DNA of 64,000 bases from Exiguobacterium sp. Leaf196 (lineage in GTDB: Bacteria; Bacillota; Bacilli; Exiguobacteriales; Exiguobacteriaceae): NCBI RefSeq assembly GCF_001423965.1, contig NZ_LMPV01000001.1, positions 881,908-945,907 of the forward strand, in the 5' to 3' direction. Both the position numbers and the translations under genes were made by a program. Below, piece after piece: positions 51,592 through 59,734 of the stretch (its first letter is position 1; every line of letters begins with the position of its first letter). The notes beneath the pieces are model-generated. The model had not been told where the DNA came from, did no database searches, and saw only the letters and a program-made list of their open reading frames with translations.

Positions 51592-52860
51592 ATGAGACGC
51601 TATATACATACTGGTATTCTCGCAGGAGCAGTTCTCCTTGCTGGGTGCGGAAAAGAACAATACTTAGATCTTACATATGATGCCAATTACTGGGGTGGTA
51701 TCTCGACTACCTTTGATGGTCAAGAGATACCGGATCTCCCGAAAAAACAAACGGCGGCTTTGTTGAAGGGTTGTCAGCAAAAAACAGATATGATGCGCTT
51801 GCCTGATCGATATGTGCAACACGAAGGATTTGATTTATACTTCCTGCCTCCGAGTGTCCAAGGGCGCGAGTTCCAGCACGTCCGTTTCCTGTCAGACGAA
51901 AAAAAGGACTATCTGGCGTGTCAGCCGATTCGCCACGCGGATTATGCGATCCACCAAATCAAGCGCAGTGATTATCCATTCGTCGATTGGTCGAACCAAC
52001 CGCTTAAAGCTAAATCGACAGACGTTCGCTTTAAACCTGTCCCAAAAGAAGTGACGAATCAACAAAAACAAGAAAATGAAGAAAGTAAAGACACGAAAGG
52101 ACTTGGTCGTTACCTCTTCCCATCGTATCAATTGTCCTTACCACCGGAAGGGCAATTCGTTCTCTTCATGAAAGACAAAAATAAGGATAAAGAACAAACA
52201 CTCTTCGAGACGACCGAGTCCCGAGTCGGTTCCGAATTGAATTTAGCTTTTCGTGTCATTCCGAATAGTGGTTTGCAGCACACATCGATTGAACTCATGA
52301 CCAGTGGTGATCGTATTGGGATTCCATCCGTCATTCAAGACCATGTAATGGGGCAATCATATCAAATCAAGCGAAAGCAACTTCCTGCTACGCTTTCAAT
52401 GGGTCAGACGGTTCCTTTTGCGACTGTTTGGAAGAAAGAAGAAGGCAAAATCGTTCAAGAAACATCGCTATATATGCGTCTCAATCAGACCTACAAAAAA
52501 CCTGCGAATTACAAATATGGCTTTCTTGATGCATCACCAACCACATATGTCGGCTACATTCACGACTCACCAAAGCAGCTCGTCGATAACGATTTTAAAT
52601 TCATCTCGGCCATTCCAGATAAACTAGCAAAAAAAATGGCTCAAGAATTAAAAGAGACCGATGTGATGGAGCCACAAGGAACAAAGCTGAAACAGAAAAA
52701 ATTGACCTTGATCCGCAAAGGAAAAAGTCAAACGTTCGAACTATTCGAACGCAAACGAGCTAAAAAGCTTGAAATCTATGTTGTCAAACTGGGATCAATG
52801 AAAGGTGCGAAGCTGTCAGGTACGACAAGTGAAGCACTTAGTGAGGTGCTCAATCAATGA
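51592..52860 (+). CDS. Lipoprotein of unknown function, first of a paralogous pair
   Basis: 422 residues. Lipobox LAGC with Cys19, so anchored to the outer face of the membrane. The mature part is rich in Lys and beta strands. It shares features with the protein encoded directly downstream: a first Cys about 40 residues after the anchor (LKGCQQK), a second in YLACQP, and a similar C-terminal strand pattern (LTLIRKGKSQTFELFERKRAKKLEIYVV). No known family. AT content is higher than in neighbours. GAGGAGGGTTTTC precedes the ATG. It overlaps the next gene as ATGA. Confidence 0.83.
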   Translation: MRRYIHTGILAGAVLLAGCGKEQYLDLTYDANYWGGISTTFDGQEIPDLPKKQTAALLKGCQQKTDMMRLPDRYVQHEGFDLYFLPPSVQGREFQHVRFLSDEKKDYLACQPIRHADYAIHQIKRSDYPFVDWSNQPLKAKSTDVRFKPVPKEVTNQQKQENEESKDTKGLGRYLFPSYQLSLPPEGQFVLFMKDKNKDKEQTLFETTESRVGSELNLAFRVIPNSGLQHTSIELMTSGDRIGIPSVIQDHVMGQSYQIKRKQLPATLSMGQTVPFATVWKKEEGKIVQETSLYMRLNQTYKKPANYKYGFLDASPTTYVGYIHDSPKQLVDNDFKFISAIPDKLAKKMAQELKETDVMEPQGTKLKQKKLTLIRKGKSQTFELFERKRAKKLEIYVVKLGSMKGAKLSGTTSEALSEVLNQ

Positions 52861-54128
52861 ATAAACGTTACTGGATCGGACTAACACTTGGAGCGACACT
52901 AGCATTAAGCGGTTGCCAAAGTGACGCCCCGAATTTTAAATGGGATTACTTATCACAAATGTATGATGGAGGGCAATTCAACGAAAAAGAATCTCGCACT
53001 TTGTCAGCTAAAGAGCGAACCGTCATTCAAAAAACGTGTGCATCTAAAGCGAGCGATGCACCCGTCAATTACGCAGTCGGTAACATCTATTCCGTCATGA
53101 TGACGAATCCGTTCGAAGATTATGATAGTCAAACCGTTCGTTACGTGAAAGCTGGGAAAAAGACGTATTTATATTGTCAGACATCATCTAAAAATGGGTA
53201 CTATCCGTTACCAAAGAAAGAAGACATCTTCAAGAAGACTACTCTGACTCCACAACGGAAGAACTTTAGCATGAAGCCTGTTGTATTAAAAAAAGACGAC
53301 TGGTTCAATCCTGATGAGAAAATCGCAGACCATTCTGCTCGAAAATTAGAACTTCCAGGATCAGGTTACCTCGTCATCGAGGCAACGGATGTCACAAAAA
53401 AAGATGCACGGACGACGACTTTCGCATACGCGAATTCTCTGACACCGTTCACCCGTGATGTCAATCTCTATCTCGTCTACAATCAACAATACGATTCGAC
53501 ATACGACGTTTCGGTTCGTATACCGCAGTTGTATGGTGGACGCCGTGTGGAACACCCGGTCCATTCAATGAAACAACCAGGAAAGGTCCGATTCGTTCCG
53601 GGTGACGGCACGCCGGAGCATTATGGAACGGTCATCGCAACGGAGAAAAACGGACGCGAATTCCGCTACGAATTATCGATTCGCCATACGATGCAACAAC
53701 CGACTGAACTCCAAGTCCAAGGACCGGATCGAACAACAGACGACGACGTTGCGGAAAACCAAAACGAGACACTGTTCCATCAAAAACAGTTTTCGCATAT
53801 CCGTTTTGAAGAAGATGATCGAGGAAATCATTTTTCGGAAAAAGATATTGATTGGGAAAACATGATCATGATGACAAGTGATGAATCCGGGAAATTAAAA
53901 AAAGCGATCAAGACGAGTGAACAGGCTGATATACGGGGCAAGAGGGCGAAGTGGAAATACTTGACGTTCCGAAAAGGCGTGACTGGTCAACAGTACGAAG
54001 TCTATCTTGATAAACGCGTCAAAAAGACTGACATCTACTTAAAGGATCCAAAGCGTGACGTGTCGATTCACTTATCAGCAACGGGTCGTGACATCATCCT
54101 CCCTTTATTCGAGCAGTATGAAAAATGA
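52857..54128 (+). CDS. Lipoprotein of unknown function, second of a paralogous pair
   Basis: 423 residues. Lipobox LSGC with Cys20. As in the upstream paralogue, a Cys (IQKTCASK) and a second Cys in YLYCQT follow, and the C terminus repeats the pattern YLTFRKGVTGQQYEVYLDKRVKKTDIYL. The lengths differ by one residue, suggesting an old tandem duplication with strong divergence. Translation is coupled to the first gene by a 4-bp overlap, so the two products may form a heteromer at the cell surface. Function unknown. Confidence 0.83.
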   Translation: MNKRYWIGLTLGATLALSGCQSDAPNFKWDYLSQMYDGGQFNEKESRTLSAKERTVIQKTCASKASDAPVNYAVGNIYSVMMTNPFEDYDSQTVRYVKAGKKTYLYCQTSSKNGYYPLPKKEDIFKKTTLTPQRKNFSMKPVVLKKDDWFNPDEKIADHSARKLELPGSGYLVIEATDVTKKDARTTTFAYANSLTPFTRDVNLYLVYNQQYDSTYDVSVRIPQLYGGRRVEHPVHSMKQPGKVRFVPGDGTPEHYGTVIATEKNGREFRYELSIRHTMQQPTELQVQGPDRTTDDDVAENQNETLFHQKQFSHIRFEEDDRGNHFSEKDIDWENMIMMTSDESGKLKKAIKTSEQADIRGKRAKWKYLTFRKGVTGQQYEVYLDKRVKKTDIYLKDPKRDVSIHLSATGRDIILPLFEQYEK

Positions 54129-54129
54129 C

Positions 54130-54366
54130 TTATGTCATGTAGACGAAGTGTTGCAGTAAATAAATCAAGGAACACCAGAAGATGAAGGCGATCCCCTCTC
54201 GCAACCACTCTTTACGTGTCAACGGTTCACGTAAGAAGGAGACGCAAGCAAACAGTAAGACGAAGAAGTAGAGATAAATGAAGCCACCGCTCGTCAAGAA
54301 ACCGAAGAGCAGGATCATACCACCGAGGACGGATAGGCTAGAGACGACAGGTTTACGATAGACCAT
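54130..54366 (-). CDS. Small membrane protein
   Basis: 78 residues from ATG 54366, behind GAGGTGGC; the open frame extends upstream without a ribosome binding site. Three hydrophobic segments (about 10-28, 30-45 and 56-75) separated by a charged loop (REPLTRKEWLREG). Stop codon lies two bases from the convergent lipoprotein stop. No family recognised. Confidence 0.65.
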   Translation of the reverse strand: MVYRKPVVSSLSVLGGMILLFGFLTSGGFIYLYFFVLLFACVSFLREPLTRKEWLREGIAFIFWCSLIYLLQHFVYMT

Positions 54367-54442
54367 GCGATGCCACCTCGTTTCATCTAGTTTGTTAGAA
54401 TATACCCAGATTACGGTAAAACAATCTAATGTATTATTACAC

Positions 54443-54479
54443 ACAAGACCCCCGAGAAGAATCCTCTCAGGGGTCTTGT
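54443..54479. terminator. Hairpin downstream of the heme monooxygenase gene
   Basis: ACAAGACCCC pairs with GGGGTCTTGT, with a smaller GAG/CTC pair inside, directly after the minus-strand stop codon. T runs are short on both sides. Confidence 0.65.
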
Positions 54480-54481
54480 AT

Positions 54482-54811
54482 TTATTCTGTTGCAGCGCTA
54501 TGGTCGGCGACGATCGCATATTCCGTGACGGTATTCGACGTCACGAGCGGTTTGACTTCGGACGTTCCATTATCTCGTTTATGGTGAACCCCTTTATACG
54601 CTTGACTCTCCTGCCATGCATGAAACGCCGCTTGATTCGACCATATCGTCATGATCGTGACGATGTCTTCTTCTTCCTGACTAATATCGACGAGGACTTG
54701 CATCCGGTGGAACCCCTCCATCCGTTCGATTCCCTTCGTCGTCTTAAAACGCGCTGCGACTTGATCTGCTGCGCCCTTCACGACGTGTAGCTGATTCATA
54801 ACGATCCACAT
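54482..54811 (-). CDS. IsdG-family heme-degrading monooxygenase
   Basis: 109 residues. The alignment to Staphylococcus IsdG is clear by eye, including the catalytic triad Asn6, Trp66 and His76, which sit one residue before the IsdG positions 7, 67 and 77. Other shared blocks: GIERMEGF, IMTIWSNQAAFHAWQ, and HHKRDNG. The enzyme opens heme to release iron in the cytoplasm. No Isd surface system is nearby; with the efe operon in the same window it may be part of general iron supply. GGGGGAAAAG precedes the ATG. Confidence 0.92.
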   Translation of the reverse strand: MWIVMNQLHVVKGAADQVAARFKTTKGIERMEGFHRMQVLVDISQEEEDIVTIMTIWSNQAAFHAWQESQAYKGVHHKRDNGTSEVKPLVTSNTVTEYAIVADHSAATE

Positions 54812-54843
54812 GTTCTTTTCCCCCTTTTTTCGTCTTCAGTATA

Positions 54844-55467
54844 CTAAAAGTCACGGGTCATAGAAAACGCAGATGCGTTTTCGCTTAATGACGTCAAGCG
54901 TTGGATCGTCTCTTTTCCATCCATACGCGTCGCGATCATTTCGAAGTAGAGCGAATGCGGGAAGGCATCCGGTAACGGTTGGATGGTATGGAAACGTTCC
55001 TGACCCGCGACGGTTAACGAGCGCTGCATCGGACGTAATGGTACTTCCCCATCAGCCGTCATCTTATACGGCTCGAACCGAATCGTTTTCATTTGTTTTG
55101 AGCCATTCATGCCGTAGGCGACGAGATACCGACCTTCCGGTGTCGCAAGTAACCGTCCCTCGAACCAATCCGCCTCCGTCGTCTGCTTGGTGCGAATGAT
55201 TCGATCGATTCGTTGTGCCTCATCGGTTTGTTGCAGGAGCAGAAACAAGCGATCATGTTTCGCTTCAAGATATGCGACGGCATAATGTTCAGACAATCGT
55301 TCGACGAAGTAGACATCACGCGATTCGATCGACGTGTTCGTCATTTGTTTATATAACTTCGTGACCGTTTTTGCAGTGAAGGAAGGGGTCTCTGGACGCT
55401 GGTACATCCCCGTCAATGCTCCGAGTACTAATCCAATAACTAAGATAAAAAGAAGTTGGCGTTTCAT
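54844..55467 (-). CDS. Hypothetical membrane-anchored protein
   Basis: 207 residues. N-terminal signal anchor (LLFILVIGLVLGALTGMY) and an extracytoplasmic domain with beta strands (YFVERLSEHYAVAYLEAKHDRLFLLLQ). No motif recognised. The ATG overlaps the end of the GNAT gene by ATGA, so the two are co-translated. Function unknown. Confidence 0.75.
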   Translation of the reverse strand: MKRQLLFILVIGLVLGALTGMYQRPETPSFTAKTVTKLYKQMTNTSIESRDVYFVERLSEHYAVAYLEAKHDRLFLLLQQTDEAQRIDRIIRTKQTTEADWFEGRLLATPEGRYLVAYGMNGSKQMKTIRFEPYKMTADGEVPLRPMQRSLTVAGQERFHTIQPLPDAFPHSLYFEMIATRMDGKETIQRLTSLSENASAFSMTRDF

Positions 55468-55895
55468 CGGTCGACCTGCTTGACGAGCAGGTGATAGCTA
55501 GCACCCGGTGGATAATCATCGATTCGCCCGACTTCGATGAATCCCTTTCGTTCATAAAACGAGAGCGCTTGAAATGAAAAGGTCTCGACACGGATTCGGT
55601 CGATTCCTGCTTCTCGTGCCCATGTTTCCAATCGATGAAATAACGTCGTGCCGAGTCCACTTCCCCGCTCCTCCTTGACGACAAAGAACCATTCAATATG
55701 TAACCAGCCCCAATACGCATCTCCTGTGATGCCACCGATCGGTTGATCGTTTCGCTTCGCAAGCAGAGTGACGGCTTGTGTTCCATTTGACCGTTTTATG
55801 GCATGAAACGGCGAAGTCTCGACGTTATAGCGTCGCACCTGTTGTCTGATCCAATCTTGTCCGCCTTCATTTTCATTGAGTTGAAATTGCAGCAT
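55464..55895 (-). CDS. GNAT-family N-acetyltransferase
   Basis: 143 residues. Motif A: WFFVVKEERGSGLGTTLFHRLETWA (GSGLGT as the acetyl-CoA loop), motif B: IRVETFSFQALSFYERKGFIEVGRI. The N-terminal strand GDAYWGWLHIEW fits the family. Acceptor unknown. AAGGAGTCCGG precedes the ATG. Operon with the anchored hypothetical protein downstream; divergent from the Cys-cluster/pentapeptide gene. Confidence 0.87.
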   Translation of the reverse strand: MLQFQLNENEGGQDWIRQQVRRYNVETSPFHAIKRSNGTQAVTLLAKRNDQPIGGITGDAYWGWLHIEWFFVVKEERGSGLGTTLFHRLETWAREAGIDRIRVETFSFQALSFYERKGFIEVGRIDDYPPGASYHLLVKQVDR

Positions 55896-55939
55896 ATCCG
55901 GACTCCTTTCTTGCTATAGTAGTAGTGGAGGTGAATACG

Positions 55940-56725
55940 ATGGAACCTACATTCCAAATTGATTGTACAAATTGTTTTGGTTTATGTTGTACGGCACTCG
56001 CTTTTTCGAAATCCAGTGATTTCGGTCATGATAAACCGGAAGCGACACCGTGTCGCAATCTTGACGCGGATTACAGCTGCCGCATCCATGACCGGTTACG
56101 CGATAGCGGCTACAAAGGCTGTACCGTCTATGATTGTTTTGGTGCCGGGCAACATTTGTCACAGCGGACGTTTCAAGGCGATGATGCACCAAAGCGACGC
56201 CAAGCGATTTATGCTGCCTTCCCGAAGATGGTTCACTTGTTTGAGATGATGTGGTACGTAACGGACGGAAAACGTGATGTCACGCGTGACATCCACAATC
56301 AACTCGATGAGACGCTTGCCGCATTGACCCGATACGCTGCCTTACCGGCGGATCAATTTGCACGGCTTGACATGATGTCAATCCGTCAAACCGTCCGACC
56401 CCTCCTTGAAATGATCGCTTCTCGTGTTCAAGTTCAGTATAGCGGAAGACGCGACCAGACACCACGCGACTGGGTCGGAAAACAGCTACAAGAACGAGAT
56501 TTTTCAGGTGCCAGCGTTCAGAACCAGTGGTTGCTGGCGACGAACTTGTCGAATAGCCGTTTGTGCGGTGTCAACTTTCTCGGGGCTGATCTGCGAGACT
56601 GTAACGTCAAAGACGCGGATTTGACAGACGCGCTCTTTTTGACACAAGCACAAATCAATGCCGCGATCGGCAACGCGGCGACACAGTTACCGCCGCGTTT
56701 GCTCCGTCCGTCCCATTGGCGTTAA
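55940..56725 (+). CDS. Cys-cluster (YkgJ-like) and pentapeptide-repeat protein
   Basis: 261 residues from ATG 55940, behind GGAGGTGAATACG. The first 75 residues hold a cysteine cluster of YkgJ type, CTNCFGLCC, then TPCRNL, YSCRIH and KGCTVYDC, likely to bind a metal ion. A helical middle (about 85-180) follows. Residues 184-235 are pentapeptide-like repeats (DFSGA, NLSNS, NFLGADLRD, DADLTDALF) predicted to form a short right-handed beta-helix. Cytoplasmic. Pentapeptide proteins include DNA mimics that shield gyrase/topoisomerase IV, but this function is not shown here. Confidence 0.82.
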   Translation: MEPTFQIDCTNCFGLCCTALAFSKSSDFGHDKPEATPCRNLDADYSCRIHDRLRDSGYKGCTVYDCFGAGQHLSQRTFQGDDAPKRRQAIYAAFPKMVHLFEMMWYVTDGKRDVTRDIHNQLDETLAALTRYAALPADQFARLDMMSIRQTVRPLLEMIASRVQVQYSGRRDQTPRDWVGKQLQERDFSGASVQNQWLLATNLSNSRLCGVNFLGADLRDCNVKDADLTDALFLTQAQINAAIGNAATQLPPRLLRPSHWR

Positions 56726-56740
56726 ACAGAAGCGAACGAT

Positions 56741-56786
56741 AAAGAGACACGTTTTCGGATCATCGACCGAAAACGTGTCTCTTTTT
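56741..56786 (+). terminator. Terminator of the pentapeptide gene
   Basis: AAAGAGACACGTTTTCGG pairs perfectly with CCGAAAACGTGTCTCTTT and is followed by TTG. Confidence 0.93.
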
Positions 56787-56795
56787 GTATGCTTG

Positions 56796-57497
56796 TTATC
56801 TTTTGCCGAGCATAAAGCCGTCAAAATAACGCCCGCCAAACGGTGTGAGATAATCGTCGACTAACGCGATGACGACTCGGCGGTCATTCGACTGATAATA
56901 CAACTCAAAAGCCATTGTGTGTCGACTGGCATATTCTTCGTCAAACTCCGCAAGAGCACGAATTGTCCACTTCCCTTGTCCGATGTAGCGTTGATTGGCA
57001 CGAAGGACGAATTCGATGCTCTGTTCATATAAACGTGATGCAATCGCTAGACCTTCTGCGCGGTTCGTCACACTCTCGAAGTCGTCGAGCAAGTCACTTA
57101 AAAAATAACGCGCGCGTTGTTGCTCCGGATTCGACCACGCAACAGGTCCATCCGCCAATTGTTGAACGGCTTCCTTGCGGATAGAGGCAAGGTGTGGATG
57201 ATCCTCGATCGTCCAGCTGTCAGCAATCATGCGTTGCAGGGACGGGCGACCACGTTCCCGGTCGCTCTCGAAAAAATGCGCGATCGTCTCAAAGGAATGG
57301 ACGAATGCTTCGATCGGGACACCGTCATAGGTAAACGATTCCCGATATGCCTGCCGTCGCCTTGCTTCAAAGATGATTAAATCGACATCTGATTGTACGG
57401 TCGCTTGTCCTCGCGTATGACTACCGGCAAGTAAGACGGCACAATGATCCGGATAACGTGACGCGACGAGCGGCATGATCCAATCACACCACTCCAT
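56796..57497 (-). CDS. Nucleotidyltransferase-domain protein
   Basis: 233 residues from ATG 57497. The polymerase-beta-like nucleotidyltransferase signature is GSHTRGQATVQSDVDL, with Gly25-Ser26 and metal-binding Asp37 and Asp39; a third acidic residue is likely Glu in PIEAFVHSF. A helical C-terminal domain follows, as in aminoglycoside adenylyltransferases (AadK-like). The acceptor is unknown. A TTG at 57518 would extend it by seven residues, but has no ribosome binding site. Follows the next gene upstream closely, so they are probably one operon. Confidence 0.82.
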   Translation of the reverse strand: MEWCDWIMPLVASRYPDHCAVLLAGSHTRGQATVQSDVDLIIFEARRRQAYRESFTYDGVPIEAFVHSFETIAHFFESDRERGRPSLQRMIADSWTIEDHPHLASIRKEAVQQLADGPVAWSNPEQQRARYFLSDLLDDFESVTNRAEGLAIASRLYEQSIEFVLRANQRYIGQGKWTIRALAEFDEEYASRHTMAFELYYQSNDRRVVIALVDDYLTPFGGRYFDGFMLGKR

Positions 57498-57507
57498 GCG
57501 TGTCCAC

Positions 57508-57981
57508 TTAGTCTTCAACTTGTTCGCTAATCCCGGAGAAGACGGCTAGTTCGTCACCCGGTACGGCAACGATTGTCGCGTCGGCTCGGTGTGGCGCGAG
57601 ACCGATATCGATCGCCCACGATTCGTAATATGTATCCGATCCATTCAGGACGAGCGTTTGTCCGTTACTGAAGGTCAAGAATAAATGTGGTGCCGTCTTG
57701 CCGATCCGGACACCCGTGATCCGTTCCGCGTGCAATGAGACGATCAAGTGTAGCATCTCTTCCTTTGTCGCATGGCGAACGACCCAATTCTGTGTCGTCT
57801 CGACATCACCATAAAATAGACGGTCCGTCTCGATCCGAAGTCGCAGTTCAGGCGCTGTCGTATCGAACAAATTGATGAATTCGAGCGTAACGTAGCCTGC
57901 GACATGAACCGTCGCCAATTGTGTTCCGATGAAATAGGTCGTCAAAAGCTGACGGGCGAGTTGATGATCTTCTTTGTTCAT
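57508..57981 (-). CDS. Hypothetical cytoplasmic protein
   Basis: 157 residues from ATG 57981, behind ATGAGGTGC; a longer open frame has no ribosome binding site. The sequence is mixed alpha/beta: VHVAGYVTLEFINLF, LRIETDRLFYGD, PHLFLTFSNGQTLVLNG, ending in an acidic tail. No family recognised. Located 10 bp upstream of the nucleotidyltransferase gene, so probably in one transcript with it. Confidence 0.72.
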   Translation of the reverse strand: MNKEDHQLARQLLTTYFIGTQLATVHVAGYVTLEFINLFDTTAPELRLRIETDRLFYGDVETTQNWVVRHATKEEMLHLIVSLHAERITGVRIGKTAPHLFLTFSNGQTLVLNGSDTYYESWAIDIGLAPHRADATIVAVPGDELAVFSGISEQVED

Positions 57982-58127
57982 GATGAGCACCTCATTTAAA
58001 AAGAATGAATGGTATAAGAATGAGTCCGAGAAACTGACTTCCACTCAATTTACCACAAATTAGTCGATCCGAACATGAGAAGAAAGGCATGTTTTCGGTT
58101 TTCTACGGCACGAAGGTGAGAATACGG

Positions 58128-58163
58128 TATACTGATGAGGAACTGACGTCGATCGTGATCGAC
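58128..58163 (+). promoter_or_regulatory. -10 element and 16-bp palindrome in front of the resolvase-like gene
   Basis: TATACT (58128-58133) is a good -10. The palindrome GTCGATC (58148-58154), GT, GATCGAC (58157-58163) is perfect and would lie from about +8 to +24 of the transcript, 18 bp before the ATG. The position suits a repressor site for the encoded HTH protein. Confidence 0.55.
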
Positions 58164-58180
58164 AGAGAGGAGCTCCATCC

Positions 58181-58750
58181 ATGCAATATTTCTATATGAG
58201 ACCCTATCCGGATGATCCAGACTGTTCTACGCAACAAGCGGAAGCCGACAAGGTTGATGTGACGACACGTATCATCGAGACCCATGATTCGGCCAAACGC
58301 CGGACGGAACTTGAACAGATGCTTGAGGCGCTGCAAGCGGGAGACGAAGTCATCGTCACGCATCTCTACGTCCTAGCAGACTCGACGCGGCACTTGATTG
58401 AGGTGCTCGAGCAAATGGAGACACGTGGCGCGACGCTTTGGTCACTCCGCGAACAGATTCGCACGAGCGAGCGTGCATCCTTGTCGTTCCTTGAAACGGC
58501 CAACCACCTGGTCCAGTTGCAAAGTGATGTCATCAGCATGTCAACGCGTGCCGGACTCTCAAAAGCAAAAGAGCAAGGAAAACAGACCGGTCGACCGCGC
58601 AAACCCGATGAAAATGTCCGCCGCGCGATTGCGATGTATCAAAGCAAAGAGTATTCGCTCGCTGATATCCGAGAACAGACCGGTATTAGTAAAAGTACAT
58701 TGTATCGATATCTCGAAAGCGAGACGATCGATGCAACGGATAAAGGCTGA
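58181..58750 (+). CDS. Serine-resolvase-like protein without catalytic residues
   Basis: 189 residues, full resolvase/invertase layout: N-terminal catalytic-fold domain (1-130), a basic hinge (KQTGRPRKP) and a Hin-type HTH (YSLADIREQTGISKSTLYRYLE). The catalytic serine position in the family motif YARVS reads YMRPY, so Tyr9 replaces Ser. The later KLDRLGR motif reads HLYVLAD, losing the Asp and both Arg. Cleavage is therefore not expected. It is most likely a domesticated DNA-binding protein that controls its own promoter and perhaps other genes. GAGAGGAGCTCC precedes the ATG. Confidence 0.85.
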   Translation: MQYFYMRPYPDDPDCSTQQAEADKVDVTTRIIETHDSAKRRTELEQMLEALQAGDEVIVTHLYVLADSTRHLIEVLEQMETRGATLWSLREQIRTSERASLSFLETANHLVQLQSDVISMSTRAGLSKAKEQGKQTGRPRKPDENVRRAIAMYQSKEYSLADIREQTGISKSTLYRYLESETIDATDKG

Positions 58751-58775
58751 CTCCATTGTGGAATCAGCCTTTTTT
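58742..58775. terminator. Bidirectional terminator
   Basis: AAAGGCTGACTCC pairs with GGAATCAGCCTTT with one mismatch, followed by TTTTTG. It overlaps the stop codon of the resolvase-like gene. Confidence 0.9.
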
Positions 58776-58776
58776 G

Positions 58777-59184
58777 TCAGCTATTTTGCTTTAATGTGTT
58801 GCCGAGCCATTTTTGGAGGGCTTTACCGCCTTCATAGAACGAACAATCCCGTAATTCATACGTATGACCGCCTTGTTCAATCAAGTCGAGGAACGTATTC
58901 CCGACGTCCCGGTTTTCCCATTTCCGCTGATCCGTCAAATACTTGAAGCCGAAGTTACACTCGACGTTGAAGATGATGTGGAAGGGTTCCTTGAAAGATT
59001 GGACGGCGCGGATCATCTCGATCAAAATCATTCGTTTTGGTGACGACGCTTCGAACGTATCGAACAGTGTCGTCCGGCGTCCGTGAAACTCGATGACACG
59101 GATTGCGCGTCCGGTATCAGCTTTAAAGTCATAACTCGTCCGAATCGAGACGATGATTTCACGTTGGTCTGGTTGTACTGGCAT
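58777..59184 (-). CDS. Hypothetical cytoplasmic protein
   Basis: 135 residues. The pattern of strands and helices (EIIVSIRTSYDF, RAIRVIEFHGRR, RMILIEMIRAVQSF, PFHIIFNVECNFGFKYL, GGKALQKWLGNTL) recalls an RNase H-like alpha/beta fold, but I see no conserved acidic triad and do not assign the family. Start follows AGGAAGCG. Ends at the shared terminator. Confidence 0.75.
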   Translation of the reverse strand: MPVQPDQREIIVSIRTSYDFKADTGRAIRVIEFHGRRTTLFDTFEASSPKRMILIEMIRAVQSFKEPFHIIFNVECNFGFKYLTDQRKWENRDVGNTFLDLIEQGGHTYELRDCSFYEGGKALQKWLGNTLKQNS

Positions 59185-59269
59185 GGTGTATCGCTTCCTT
59201 TCTCTCGGTCGATTATAGCATGGACCTGTTCAATTTTAATAGATGTCAACGACTCGGTCTCAAGAAGGA

Positions 59270-59298
59270 TTGTCGTAACCTAAAATTTGTCTTATACT
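59270..59298 (+). promoter_or_regulatory. Vegetative promoter of the small lipoprotein gene
   Basis: TTGTCG (59270-59275), a 17-base spacer and TATACT (59293-59298), 31 bp before the GTG start. Confidence 0.7.
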
Positions 59299-59329
59299 AA
59301 AATTACCAAATACATAAAGGAGCGTTTTC

Positions 59330-59713
59330 GTGAAACATCTATTTTCGATACTCCTCTCGGCGAGCCTCTTGTTCACGGGTTGCTACTGCACTCTCGACGA
59401 ACGGACGGACGAGCCACACTTCAAATCACGTGCCCGCTCCATCTCCTCGTATCATACTTTCGACATCGAATACGCGAAAGGACTACGTAAGGAACAAGTC
59501 TCAAACCGTACGGTTACCGTGACGGATTCAAATGGTGAGCGGATGCAAACGGAGATTGAAGTCCTAGACGGCAAAGAAATCCGAATCAAACCACCGCGTA
59601 CTGGATATAAAAAAGGACGTCGCTACATCATCCACATTCTGGATTCAATCGACGCCCGGAAAGAAGTACATACGAATACGATTCGGGAACGAACCTTCAC
59701 TGTCGACCGCTGA
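59330..59713 (+). CDS. Small lipoprotein with Ig-like domain
   Basis: 127 residues, GTG start behind AAAGGAGCG. Lipobox FTGC (Cys18). The mature domain has the strand pattern of a bacterial Ig-like fold of SbsA type: HTFDIEYAKGLRKEQVSNRTVTV, EIEVLDGKEIRIKPP and GRRYIIHILDSI. It is exposed on the outer membrane face. Role unknown; no partner is adjacent. Confidence 0.82.
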   Translation: MKHLFSILLSASLLFTGCYCTLDERTDEPHFKSRARSISSYHTFDIEYAKGLRKEQVSNRTVTVTDSNGERMQTEIEVLDGKEIRIKPPRTGYKKGRRYIIHILDSIDARKEVHTNTIRERTFTVDR

Positions 59714-59734
59714 CAGCCAAGGTTCGTTTTTATT
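59690..59734 (+). terminator. Terminator of the small lipoprotein gene
   Basis: CGAACCTT (59690-59697) pairs with AAGGTTCG (59719-59726), with CTGTC/GACAG inside, followed by TTTTTAT. The stop codon lies within it. Confidence 0.82.
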
